This document shows positions 23,550-35,800 of a stretch of DNA of 64,000 nt, in pieces. A program made the position numbers and the translations under genes. Source of the DNA: Ypsolopha sequella (Eukaryota; Arthropoda; Insecta; Lepidoptera; Ypsolophidae); contig OW203993.1 of the NCBI GenBank assembly GCA_934047225.1, forward strand, positions 24,752,069 to 24,816,068, in the 5' to 3' direction. A model generated the notes under the pieces. That model was not told the origin of the DNA. It was given only the letters and a program-made list of their open reading frames with translations, and did not search any database. Each line of letters opens with the position of its first letter. Within the stretch, counting starts at the first letter, position 1.

Positions 23550-23943
23550 TTTTTCAATGCATGTGCTCGTAAAGGCTCACTTTTTATGCATCAAAACCGA
23601 ACAGAAAGTCGATTATTTTGCCCTAGGGCTTTATTATTATTATTTTTTTTATTTGTTTGCAATGGTTGGCTAACCTGCGGCCTTTCCTGTGTACATAGAT
23701 GTTATCCTTTTTTTTCACTGTTTAACGGCTCTGGATACAATCCTTTTGAGCCAATCATAATTGAAAGTTCACAAGATTGTATCTGTTTTCATTTCCTCAC
23801 ACTATGCATTGAAAAACGTAGTATGATACACGGGCGTAAAAGCAATAAATTACTCGGTTACGTTTAAAACACTCGCTACGCTCGTGTTTTAAATCGTCCT
23901 CATAATTTATTCCTTTTCGCCCTAGTAGCATAAACTACTATAA
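23550..23943 (+). mobile_element. Repeat family 4, copy 2
   Basis: Direct-orientation copy of the family. TTTTTCAATGCATG at left and GTAGCATAAACTACTA at right, with GATACACGGGCGTAAAAGCA inside. The 93-codon frame here is a chance frame. Confidence 0.8.
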
Positions 23944-24239
23944 TATTATTCTGCAAGCCATAAACGACAATCGTATGTTAACATATACATAAACATATAT
24001 TATATTGGAAATGAAGATGCTGTCTATGTTTTATCAAGTGCCGACAACCGCAGGTATAAAATAACTTACTTCAAAACTTGTGGCTAAACAAAGTGAAGGT
24101 GGGTCGTTCTCTTTTTTTACCGACAATTTGGGAGCAAATTTTGTGACTTTCAAAAATAAAAAAAATGTTTTAAATGTTATATGTTTTGATTTAATATGGT
24201 TGACAAGTTATTATATTTTGCACTGAAATACTCAGCAGC

Positions 24240-27120
24240 GAAGATTTACTGCGTTTTATGGTAAAATTGCTTAAATGGATAGGTATGTGGTAGAAAATGT
24301 ACACCTCTGTCACGATTAAGCTTTAATTTTTTTAAGCATCATGCACAATCATAAACATTTTTAAATTTCTCTTATGAAAAATAGACATTGAAGACATTTT
24401 AGGAATCAATTAAGGACCTCTTTATAATCTCAATAACAATTAATAATGACATATTGAAAACCCCTCTGTCACGTTTCATTCAGATATGAGAAGAATTTTT
24501 AATATAAATTGTAGTTCGGAACTATTTAGCATTTTGTGTTTAAATATATATATAAACCAGATAAATACAAATCGATTACCAAAACATTTAAACATTATAC
24601 TACAATTAATTATTGGAATAGATTACTAAATCTGTTGCCCGCCCGGGAGACATAGTTGTGACGGAGGATTAGGATATGTGACAGAAGGGTTTACCCTTGA
24701 TAACAATGTGTTTATTATACAATTTATAAATCTTGAAACTTACAAAAAAACAGTTCTTTATAATTCTTAGGTAACTAATATACCTAGTGATATGTCATAC
24801 TTAAATTAATAATACTTTTGTGAATAATAACATTGATAATAAATCAGTCTGAAAGTCAGTCTTAAACTTAGTACGATTTTTGTACTTTTCAAACACTTCT
24901 AACGGCTTTGCAAACTCGTACAATATACGCCTTCCTTTTTTGATAACATTTGGTTTGGGGACGACTTTCAGCAAATTTTCATATGCCACATAGGAAACAT
25001 CTATTTCAACTAATGTGAACAGTTTTCCGCTTTTATTTATTGCTCTGAAAAACATCACTTTTTTATCGCCTTCTTCATTGCAACGCCGACGTATATGTAT
25101 TCAACATTTCTTTTGCTTGTTACTCTAACTCAAACATGGACATCTTTCTTTATTTTTGTTGGATGAATATCATCTACAATTAAGTCATATTCATGTGATG
25201 TCCCAGGCACAGCTTCATCAGGCTTTGAAAGATTTTTATAATTCAAGCCGATTAATAAATCATTATTTTCTTTGAGCACTGCGTTAGGCTCTTTGGGATC
25301 ATTCTGACTCACAAATATCTCGTTATCTTCTTCTGACCTAGAACTCGAGGAATACACGATATCATAAACGCTTTCTCGAGGAGCAATTACAATGTTTATT
25401 ATATCACGCAACGGGTCCTTAATATCATCGTGACTACTGTTGTTATTTTTGAGACCCCTTTTAGGTGTTTCTGATACAGGGCGATAAGTTTTAGTTCTGT
25501 GACAAGAACATGATTTTTAACATGATTTTTTAAACAACTTAACACCCGATGCTTTAATGACCCCGGACTCTCAGTAAAAACTTGATGGACTTGCATTGTG
25601 CCCTGCAACGGAACAACATTCTTTGGAATGATTGCGGCAACCCTTGCGATGTCATCATCAGTCACGTCAAAAGAGCTTTATCTTAGTGGAGTCTTTAAGA
25701 GCCATTAAAAACTGAGCTGCATCAGCAATGTCATGTCCAGTTACAACTTTATTGTCTGTTTGCTTTTTTAAGGGTCCCCTCCATCTGCTGCGCCTTTTCC
25801 GTGTCCTCCTTCAAAGAAGTTCCAGGTTATATTCTCAAATCCGTAATTCTCAAAAAATCTTGTTGATATGAGTTAAAAGTAATTTTTTGTTTGTTTGGGT
25901 AGCTGGCCCATCAGCGAACACGTGAACAGTCTTGACGCGTGGTAGGTCTTTCTGAACGAGATCTAGGATAGGGTGCAAATGTGCCCAAATTGCAGCAGAT
26001 TGCGTGATTTGTTTTTTCGCTTTTCGCGACAGCGACGCTGTCTCTCAGCAGCTGTTAATGCCATTTATAGATTATTACCTAATCTTTGCGAAACCTAAAA
26101 ATATAATAATATTTTAATTGATGTTCGACGCGGAAATAACTAGAAACGTAATTATATTAAAATTGGTTTCATTTAGGTGCAAAAAATAAAAAGTTTGTAC
26201 AATTTGGGATCGTAATCGTTTTGAAACCTGGCAACGTCAATGAAAAGTTTACACCTCTGTAACGACTCTTACCCCTCGGTCACGTTAATTGTTACAGAAG
26301 GGTACCGTGACAGGGGTGTAAAATATCTATGTTCAAGTTACTTACATCAATACTAAAATAAATGCTGTAAAAATAAAAGATTTCTGCGAAAGGTGAACTA
26401 AAGACAGTTTAGGTTTAGATAAAACAATAATAAACGACGCCAATTTAAAACCTAAAACTTACGTGACCGAGTGGCCGCCGAATAAACACACGCACCTCCT
26501 CTGATCACATTCGGGCGATTGACTCGGTTTGTTTGGGCACAGGAACGCGAAGCACGGCGGGAGGAGGAAGGGGGGTTCACTGGGCAATGCCACGGGCAAT
26601 GAAAACCATTTAGCGCATAATACTGTTGGTCTACTCATGTGTGACAGAGGATAGCAAAAAAAAACACCACCATTGGAGACATGGATAAAGTATTTTTTTT
26701 CTTTTCGTAATTTCTGTTTTTAATTATAAATATTGAGTGTTTAATTAAATTTAAAATCTAAACTTTTTAATTAAAATTTTAGTAACTTCAGTGTCATACG
26801 ATTTTTTTTTACCTGAACAATACAAACGCGGCGTGAGGTGATGGGAGACACCTTCATTTTGTATGAAAAACGCTTCTGTCACACTTTTTGTCACTTCTGT
26901 CACGATAATTTTGGTAGATTTAAACACAAATAAAAATTTAATACCGACAAAGATCTGTCATAAAAATGTTCATAAGCGCTACTTAAAGCCCATTTCATCC
27001 AATCACGCAGGAATAAGAAAAAAACAATTTTTTTCTAGCGGGAGACCGGTTATTGTAGGTAAAAAAAAAGAACTACCCAGGTATATTAGGTCAGGTTGTC
27101 GTGACTGCACGTAACATTGC
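24240..27120 (-). mobile_element. Block A: transposon relic dotted with a CTCTGTCACG motif
   Basis: CTCTGTCACG or close variants occur at 24306, 24463, 24657 (inverted), 24680 (inverted), 26252, 26270, 26293 and 26308 (inverted), 26463 (inverted), 26641 (inverted), 26875 and 26890. They flank the frame-broken protein relic at 24801..26064 on both sides and are absent from its interior. Ends are undefined; no terminal inverted repeat was found by eye. Confidence 0.5.
24801..26064 (-). pseudogene. Frame-broken relic of uncharacterised insect repeat protein
   Basis: Read on the minus strand. It starts MALTAAERQRRCREKRK at 26064, a basic N-terminus, then jumps without the usual Cys-rich middle to TVHVFADGPATQ (about 25925) and WNFFEGGHGKGAADG (about 25830), then VVTGHDIADAAQF (about 25720), ending with acidic and C-terminal parts (25130-25665, 24801-25058). 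At least four frame changes and one large internal deletion are needed, so it is not functional. FADGPATQ and WNFFExGHGKGAADG are, from memory, the most conserved lines of a family found in many copies in insect genomes; its function is unknown and a transposase-like role is only suspected. Confidence 0.65.
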
Positions 27121-27406
27121 GTGACGTTTTATCACATTTGCGAAAGTAATTTATTTATGACCCGATCAGCAACAGGTCAGGTGTAATTAAATTATACAAA
27201 GTCGTTGAAAACTACTTTTTGTTGACAGTTCCAGTAAGCTTTGTTGTGGTATTAACATAAAATTACTAAGAGGAATCTTTAGGAATGTTGTATTGTTGTT
27301 TAAAATTTATAATAATTAATATGAAGATTCTTTAGGTTTGTAGTCTCATCACTTATTTACACTTACTCTATTGATATATATTATGTGTATATGATAAAAG
27401 TATTTA

Positions 27407-27910
27407 GGGACACCTGACGCTAGAACATCAACAACACCAGGTTTTCAAGGATTCATTGGAAGAAACTAGGTCTCTCCTCATATTAAAGAAAATATATTTG
27501 ATTTATCGATCTTTTATCTAGGGATTCCACCTATAAACAATGTTTTAAGATGAATACTTTTGTCAAAAAAAAAAAAGTTTTCCACCCTCTTTTTATTGGT
27601 TTTCAAACGTTCGTTTCAAAGACGCGGTTAAGAGATCAACTTGATTTTTTTTTATAAAATAGGCAATAGAAATATGAAGGGATGTTACCTAAATACAATA
27701 TTTTTTTCTCTACAAAATATTTCAGTATTAGCTAAAAACACACCAATTTGTTGTTTCGCTGCGTGATCACTAGTATTACGCGTCCAAGAACAAGAGGCCA
27801 AAGAGCCAACATATAATCGCCTCTATGAAGAGCAAATAAGGCCTTTGCCATTAGACTTATTGTGCTGGACGGGTAATAAAGAAAGTTGGTAGGGTATGCC
27901 ATCCTCTTAA
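27407..27910 (+). mobile_element. Repeat family 3, copy 2
   Basis: Full-length copy, GGGACACCTGACGCTAGAAC to GGGTATGCCATCCTCTTAA. Confidence 0.85.
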
Positions 27911-28249
27911 ATATATTCTGGTTTATTTATTTATTCAAAATACATATAAATATATCGTCACGTCATGAATCCTCGAGGGGGTGCCAGAGGTGTTCCGAGT
28001 GTGAACTGAGAAATGCAAGTCATAGTCCACACTCGTGTACACCCGCGTTTCACCGACGATTATAAATTTAAGTATATGATATTTTTTTTAATGTACGTTT
28101 AATTTGGTAGGTCGTATACTTGTATAATATACAAGTTTTTACATTTAGATTTACTTTCTTACTTACTTTATTGATTTTCACTTAATTTACTGAATCACTA
28201 TTTTTTGTCTATCATCCTTTTAATTTTCTTGTCATAATAACTTTTTCAC

Positions 28250-28380
28250 CACCCAAAGCTGGGAGAAATCGCTTCAAGTGGTAAGTCCGCCTATGTACAA
28301 AATTATGTTTTCATAACCATGTTTTTCTTTTTACATGCCTTTTGTGTACAATAAAGTGTCCATTCATTCATTCATTATTG
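28250..28380 (+). mobile_element. LINE 3' end fragment
   Basis: AAATCGCTTCAAGTGGTAAG, TCCGCCTATGTACA, then TTGTGTACAATAAAGTGTCC followed by CATTCATTCATT. This order (stop-proximal words, AATAAA-like signal, short tandem tail) is the usual end of a lepidopteran non-LTR element. No reading frame precedes it. Confidence 0.5.
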
Positions 28381-28878
28381 TTGAATGAAGCGACGGTAGA
28401 ACAAATTATAAACAATAATTAAAAATTCCATGACTCCTCGGATTTCGCGCATGGACTGTATACAAAAATTTTATATAGTTTATCATAAAAATATTAATAA
28501 ACAACGCAATCTTGTAATAATTCGAATAGTTTTAGTAATGAATTTACCTACATTCTTTTTAAGATTTTAGACATTTTCGCGTAAATTGCTCTGAACTTCA
28601 ATATCATCAGACTACAGACACATGGGCGAATGATTTTGTAGGTAATATATAAACAAACGGATGTACCGTTACTTTTCAGAGACAAAATAGTTATTTGTGC
28701 AACAACAGAACAACATTTTTTTTTGTTGCGAATGCCGAGTTTGAATCCCGAGCAAGCGAAGTATTCTATAATTGAATCACGAGCGTAGCGAGTGATTCTA
28801 TGTTAGAATCCTGAGTGTAGTGAGGGATTCAAAGGCACAAGAAACAAAATAAATTTGCTTTCGCGTGACACATACAAC

Positions 28879-29391
28879 TTTTCACCTCACTAGCGAGAAA
28901 ACACAGATGTAAAGACACCATCTTTTCGAACAAACTTATAAGAATTCAATGGCAATACACCATATAAAAATATTGCACATAAAATAAAATACTTATAAGG
29001 AGTTTTAATTGAATCCCAAAAGCCGCGAAAATCGGAAAATCTTTGATAAATCGATCGAAAACGCAAAACATAACCATCACGCGGGAGTTTTACTCTATCT
29101 ATCCGTTTCCGGATTCCATACACATTGGGAGACCATACACAGGATTTCGAGAAGTTTACCTTGTCTATTGTATCCGACAATCTGTGGGGCTGTGAATAGC
29201 CTCCCAAAGTGTATGGAATACATATAGAGTGAAAGAGATAGCCGCCATGCTGATGTTTGCTGTCTCTCTTACTCATGAGCTTTCTAATTTGAAACACTTT
29301 TCTTCACTGTTTAAAACCAGTGAGCAAAAATCTATTTTGCTCACTGGTTTTAAGCAACAAAGGCGCGCTTTTCGAGCTAGTGAGGTGAAAA
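28879..29391. mobile_element. TIR element with TTTTCACCTCACTAGC ends
   Basis: Left end TTTTCACCTCACTAGCGAG and inverted right end CTAGTGAGGTGAAAA, 513 bp. Near the right end, AAAACCAGTGAGCAAAA pairs with TTTTGCTCACTGGTTTT as a hairpin. The frames of up to 135 codons on minus show no known domain. Confidence 0.7.
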
Positions 29392-29837
29392 CATATTATC
29401 TACTTGCATACCCATAACTAACATGTTAAGTATACCTTGTACTTAATTTAACCTATGTAGTCCATTGTCACTATTGTAAAAAAAACATGTCAATTGGAGC
29501 ATATCTCACTAAAACATTATGTATGTAGTTTAATCTTAATGAAAAGGGTCATGGGACTAAGATATGGGTATAACGGGCCCAAATTAACCCATGAAATAAA
29601 TTGAACTAAATTGGAGATGGTAACCTATAAGCCACAGGATCAAAGAAAACATGAACCTTATGAAACAGCCAATTAATAGTAGGTTACTTCATTCCGAGAT
29701 GTGAAAACAAAAATAATAACTTCAGATCTTCACACGACGTTAAACTAGGACATACCGAAATTCTAATGTACGAATCAAAATCTGACACCAGCGCTGCCTA
29801 AAGTATTCAAGCAGAGGTGAAATAAAAATAAACTCAC

Positions 29838-32820
29838 CGAAACTTTACTAAAGTCATGATGATGCGCGAGGTGATGCGGGGCACAGCTCGAGGCAGCGCT
29901 GCTCACGCTCAGCGCATCACCTTCGCTGGTCCCTTCCGCCTCGTCCCACCGCCGGCGCCCTGACCCACTGCGAACACGGCCAACCCCAGACCCGCTCTCA
30001 AGCGAAGCAACAAGCGCACCCGAAACGAGGTCATCTACATCTACTTTACTAGCATTAGGAGACAATTCTTCTGACGTTTCGATACCACTTTCGTTGGATG
30101 TTTCTTCAGGAATTATTTTGGGTTCTTTGATATTATTGAATTGAAAAGAGTTAGTGTCAATCGATGTTTTTTTAGTATCCGGCAATTCCTCGCGCAAATC
30201 GACATCGCTGTCCTCATAAGGTTCTTCAGGGATAGCCCCTACAGATTCTTTATTATCGAATCTGAAGGAATCGCTGTGAACCCATGGCCTTTTAGAAATA
30301 CTAGCAACGGTATCTGCATCTGAATCATCATCGTCCGAATGTAAAGTTTCATCGTCATCGTCAGAGGAATCGAATTCTTGCTCACAAGATCTGAAAGACA
30401 TATCAGATTTGACTGTCACGTTAGAATTGCAAGTACGTAATGACCACTGGCCTGAATGTTCAGATGAGCTCGTTTGTCTTATAAATCTAATAACATCAGA
30501 AGCGTTAGATGATAGGCTAGCATCTTTCAAAGATATTTCCTCTGCTATGTCTTTTATGGAATACGGACGGGAACCAGTGGAAACAGTGGACGGGTGGGAC
30601 ATGGTACTATATGTAATACTACAAGCATCTTTAGAGTCGCTGTCATTCGATTTTTTCCTAGAAATAATATCTTTAAGATCAGTAACAGCGTATGGTTCTT
30701 CTAAACAAGGAACTGACTTATTTTTAGGTAAATTCGATTTACTTGTAGTCGAAGGCGGAGTAGTAGCCAAAGTTATATCTGGCGTTGAAATGCTCTTTTT
30801 GATGGCAGAAAATTTTACAACTACATTAGTTATCGGTGACTCTCGTTTTTTTTCATGAAACTTGCAAGAACCATCGTCGCAAAAACATTGAAACGATGAT
30901 GTATGCATTTCATTACGAGATCGTAAAGCATCTAAATCTATAGTTACTTTTTCTTCATCCTGAGGAGGAATGTCTAGTAAATCTTCAGCACTTTTATGGA
31001 ATTTAGGTGGCCTAGGCTTACAAAAGCAAATGGCTGTTTCAAAGTAACTTTCTCTTTTATTATTAGGCACTTTGTCGAAAGGTTTTACGTCACTATAAAG
31101 AGTATCCCTGTTAAAGACGTAAATAAACTCTTCAACTGTTGGTGCTTGATAAATACAATGGCCTGTACCTCGAATATGGTAATTAGCTAAAGTTTCTTTC
31201 TTAAAATCGTTGTTCCATTTAGAGAACTCTGTGTGAACTGAATTAGTACCTACTTCAATATTAGTAAATGTTTTATGCCTAAATAGGACTTTTTTTTTCA
31301 CTGCACGCTCGGTTTTTTTGTTCGGCATAGTTCCTGTCATTGATAAGTACATCGATTTTTCATCAAGTTCTGCACTCACATCAACATTATCCATAGCACT
31401 TGCTTCAGTAATGTTTGAAGAATCAGATGTTATAGACTGAGATCTCTGAACTTGAGATTTAGTTGTACAAGTGTATTCTGACAAGTTTTTGCCATGTTTA
31501 AAAGATTTTGATCTGCTTGAAAGTAAGATGTCTTCAAAATTTGCTTCATCGGTCAATGAACCAGAAGACAGAGTTGAAGATCGACTCAAAGTAGGAGATT
31601 TATTAACACTATCTTTAGATTTCACTGGCAAGATTGTCCGTTTTGGTGGTTCAGGTCTTTGATGGACTTCAGGTTTTGGTAAAAAGTGTCCATGTTCAAT
31701 TTTTTTTTCTATCTCTGAACTAAGTTTTCGATTTAGTTCTTGCTTTTGTAACACTTCGAGTTTTGGGGTAAGATTTTTGTAGTCAACATTCTGTTCAGTT
31801 TCTAAGGTGGAGACATTGGGAGTTAATTCTGGTTTTTGTCTTGCTTCCGGTTTTGAAACAACATTTTTCTCAAAATCTGTATTCACATTAGGAATAAAAG
31901 CAGGGTTTTTCCTAACATCTGGTTTTGGGGTAATATTCTCGTAAACGGTTTGATTTTCTGCTATATTTACTTTAGGGATTATATGAGTCCTTGCGGCAGG
32001 AATAGGTGGAGCAACTCTTAAACTAATTGCAGCGGGGACAGAAGGAGCTGATCTACTAACAATCACTTTAGTAGGAACCTCAATATTTTCATACGTTTTA
32101 GAATCACCACTGTTTTTGCGTAAAGTAACAGTTGGCCTTGGTGGAGGTTTAGGTATCAAGTCTACTTTTTCTATTGAATTTGCAGTTTTAACTTCATAAG
32201 GTTCATAGCATTCGTTTACAACGATATCCGATTCAGCGGATGTATTAGATTTTCTATGTATTGTATCATTTTTGTTATCTCTGGGTTCAAAAATACTCAA
32301 TTTAGGATGATAGTTTATTGCTTCAGTTGTTGCTTTTACTTTATCAGTCTTATTATTATTTTCGTTGTTTAACTCGATGATTACAATAGAGTCCTGAGAA
32401 TCACTTAGTTCGGCATTTTCTGAAATATTTGGTAATGAAGTTTTAAATCCGGGACAACTTCTATTACTTATATTTACAGTAGCACTTCTATCTAAAGTTG
32501 ATATTCTACCTAGAGATACTGTATCAAATTCATCGTTACAGATTACTTCACCTACTTCTTCCTTATTCGACTGCAAGAAATCGAAAAATTTACTATTTCC
32601 GATAAGTTTAGTATTGGTGCTACTCTTTTTAAGAGCATTTTTCGATGTGACAGCGACATCTGATTCGGGATCGTTAGAAATGTTAGGAGCGGAACTAAAC
32701 TTTGCTTTGATGCCCAAGCATTTATTAGCCAGCCGTTTGACTAGACTTTGGGGTTGGTTCTTTGTTAAAATGGATGAAGATGACAAGCTTTTATTATTTT
32801 TCTGGGTCTCTGGAGCTTCC
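29838..32820 (-). CDS. ANKS1: ANKS1-like giant exon, disordered central region
   Basis: 2,983 nt, acceptor tgttttacag, donor TTTCG|gtgagt, 994 full codons after the split codon (ATG with the previous exon). Ser/Thr/Lys-rich and probably disordered. Features in order: PPPRPTVTLRK proline motif (about 32125); four degenerate lines of type KPEVRQKPEL (31930 down to 31655); a more ordered-looking stretch GTGHCIYQAPTVEEFIYVF (about 31140); paired cysteine modules CFCKPRPPKFHK (about 31010) and CFCDDGSCKFHEK (about 30875); an Asp-rich run SSDDDDETLHSDDDDSDAD (about 30340); a Gly/Ser/Arg tail SGRRRWDEAEGTSEG (about 29930). The open frame continues into both introns, so exon limits come from splice sites, not stops. 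SAM domains are not in it. Confidence 0.88.
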
Positions 32821-35800
32821 CTGTAAAACACATAAGTAACAGAAATAAAATAAATGCAACAAAACATAATCTAAAAGTAAATTGTGTATCGTATATGATG
32901 TGATGGTGATTATTTGACTGATGAATATGTGATTAATGTTATGTTTCCAAGCCCAAATTAACAGAAAACAGAATTTCTTTTATTTTCCTATAAAAATCAA
33001 CTTGTTATTTTGGCTATCTTTTTGTCACTGCTATAATTTGTGTTGCTTTTTTACTTAATTGAAACATTTTTTCGAAAAGAGCTCCGAGTCTTTTGTCTGC
33101 CATCAAAGGACGGTAAAACTCAAATATTTCCTCCCCCGTGTCTGCTCCCACCTGACCGTTTCTACGTGGACTCAAAGGCATGGAAGATTTTAATGAGCAT
33201 CTCCGTTGACAGGTTTTGTTTTGTCCCGGCGAAGGAAATACAAGTCGGACTCGCATTTTGTAGCAACTTTTAATCTTTCTTTTATTTTTAAAGAAATGAT
33301 TTACATGACACTTTTAATTAACTGTACTTGGTAACATACATTTTTTAATTGCAACATTTTACATGCAATATTTTATTTATCCCGGATAGGACAAATTAGG
33401 GTCTAGGAATATGCTCTTCGCTTTATTGCATCATTAGTTCAAGGAAGCTTTTGGTGAAAAACGGAAATATTGCATCATTTAAGACTCAAATCTAGATAGG
33501 TATCCGCTGTGCTCTTTTTATGGGTTGTTTCAGATCGGATTGCATTTTAAAAGAAGCACTTACCCGGCAAAATTATTTAAAGAAAGAGCCGATAAAAATA
33601 AAAGTTTTTAAAAATGTGCGCTTCACTTCTACATTGGATTGCTTACGTACAACTTTTCCATTTAAGGGGGTAACAGAGGATCTCGGTGCAAAATGCACAC
33701 TACATATCGCTTGCTTTACTTTTGAATAAAAAGTATGCAAATAGCGTTTTATGACAACTTATGGAAATTGCTTGATAATAATTAGGTTTTAACAAGAAAA
33801 TTATGTAATTTTGATTGCAATACATTAACAGACTTTAAATCGAAATGTTGATAAACATTTGAAATGTTATGCAATGAAAACGTGATGCATAAAATGAAAT
33901 AATTTTCTTTTGAAAACCTAATTATTATCAAGCAAATTGCGTTAATTGCCATATAATGCATTTATTGCATACTTTGTATTCATTAAATAACATTATACTA
34001 TGACGTGCATTTTGCGTCCTAAAGGCGATACGCAAAAGTTTTAGCGTCTCTGTTACTCCATATGCGAAAAAGCCGTCAGTGCGAGTGGGAGGGATTCGTG
34101 GAAAAGTGGCAAAAAGTCGGTTTTTATTAATATAAAATGTACTAAGCTATTTTATCAAAAAGATTTTCAAGGAGACTTTACAAATACATAATATCCACAT
34201 TTTGGATGCAATTTCACAATGAAATTAGTTAGGATTTCAGAATTGCAGGAAAAAAAAAACAATTTAGAGGTCTTTACGAAAAAAAATTCTATCGAGAAAA
34301 TTTCATCCAATCGCGTTTTCCTTCAGTGAGAATCTTAATCAAACACTCAATAAACATTTACCCAAAAATGAAATACGTAGATAACGTTATAGTGGAGTAA
34401 ATGGATTCGAAAAAAAACCCTATTTTCTTTTTGGTATCGCCTTAAACAACACAGTACGTGAATTCCACCCCAGTTCAAAGGCAAGTTCTATAGGTGAGGT
34501 GAGAGAAGCATGTCGCATGTCATAAAGTCGTAATTGAGGGCGCTCCAATTAACAGTTGCTTCGACTTTGAGGGATCCTCAGGTAATTATGGACGAAGATT
34601 TGTTTAGAACGTGGTATAAGCAACGACTTAAACTTCGTTTTTAAACGTTTTCGGAGTATTATTTTTTTCAAGTGTTTTACTTCCTGAAAAATTTAGCAGT
34701 TTAGTGTGTTTTCTGAATGTATAATATGTTAATGTATAAAATGAAAATGAAAATTTACATGTAGAGAAATTAATATTATATGATTTAAGATTAGATTTTA
34801 AAATTTAATCAATTTAATAATAAGAATATTTATGTAAATAAGAGTGTATTTTTGAAATTGTATGTGAATAGATAAATGAAAAATTGCTACACCGTCATGG
34901 TAAAATCACGTTGATACTGCACTGTATAAATATTTTTAAGACTAAGGTCTTGACATGTGATTTATAGCAAATAAATGAATTGAATTGAATCGAATAAACG
35001 AAATTTTATTGTTAACTCTTAAGAGTCTATTGTACCTGACATTAAGTATGTCATTTTTTATTACGTATGACTGAAATATTATTATTGTTCAAAATAGCGC
35101 TCTCTGAGCCGTGGCTCTTTAAGGCGATTAGTGTCGCCAAATTAGCAGCTCGATGTTTGTCGGTATGAATATCGACAGAAACGGCATTGAAATAATGTTC
35201 ATATCAGCGCGCAATGCATAGTGACTGTTACGACGCTCGCTGCGTCCTTGATAGGGTGAATTAGGAGAAAATAATACTTTTCACATGGACGTGATTGTTT
35301 GGTTGAATAATCATATGTTGTGTTTATAGTTATCAAGTTTATCTATTACACCAAGCATACATTAATTAAATAGACTAAACCACATAGGAGTAGTAGGGGG
35401 AATTCAAGCCAAAAAACAACCTTCGGTTGAAATTTTTTATCATATAGAAGTTATGGTGGTATGAATAAGAAAAATGTTGCATACGTTGTGTTAGAGTTGA
35501 TAATTCATATACATTTTTTTCATTATTTTTGGCTAGGCCATAAACGAGGAGTTTTAGAAAGTGACCTTTAGCGATACCAAGCCCCTTAAGCAGGGTTTAC
35601 ATATAGGCCAGTTAGAAGTAGGGTAACTAGCACTGTTTACATAAAGCAAGTAATGTTTTTATCCCTGGTAATCTACCAGTTACTGTAAATGTGTAAACTA
35701 GGCATTACTTAAGACAACCGCAGCATCGCGCGTTCTCAAAGAGCGGCGGGTCTACCGCGTAATTCTCATTTTCATCAACATCAACTTGAGATTGAAATTT

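Noticed and set aside
26863..27114. 83-codon plus frame with GRPVIVGKKKELPRYIRSGC
   Set aside because: Could be an inverted N-terminal relic of the block A family, but similarity is too weak to call.
28890..29297. 135-codon frame on minus
   Set aside because: Lies entirely inside a TIR element, no known domain, overlaps a frame on the opposite strand.
30409..30858. 149-codon plus-strand frame
   Set aside because: Antisense shadow of the giant ANKS1-like exon.
33014..33256. 80-codon minus frame with fairly normal codon composition
   Set aside because: No acceptor or donor at suitable places for the host gene and no family recognised; kept only as an intron note.
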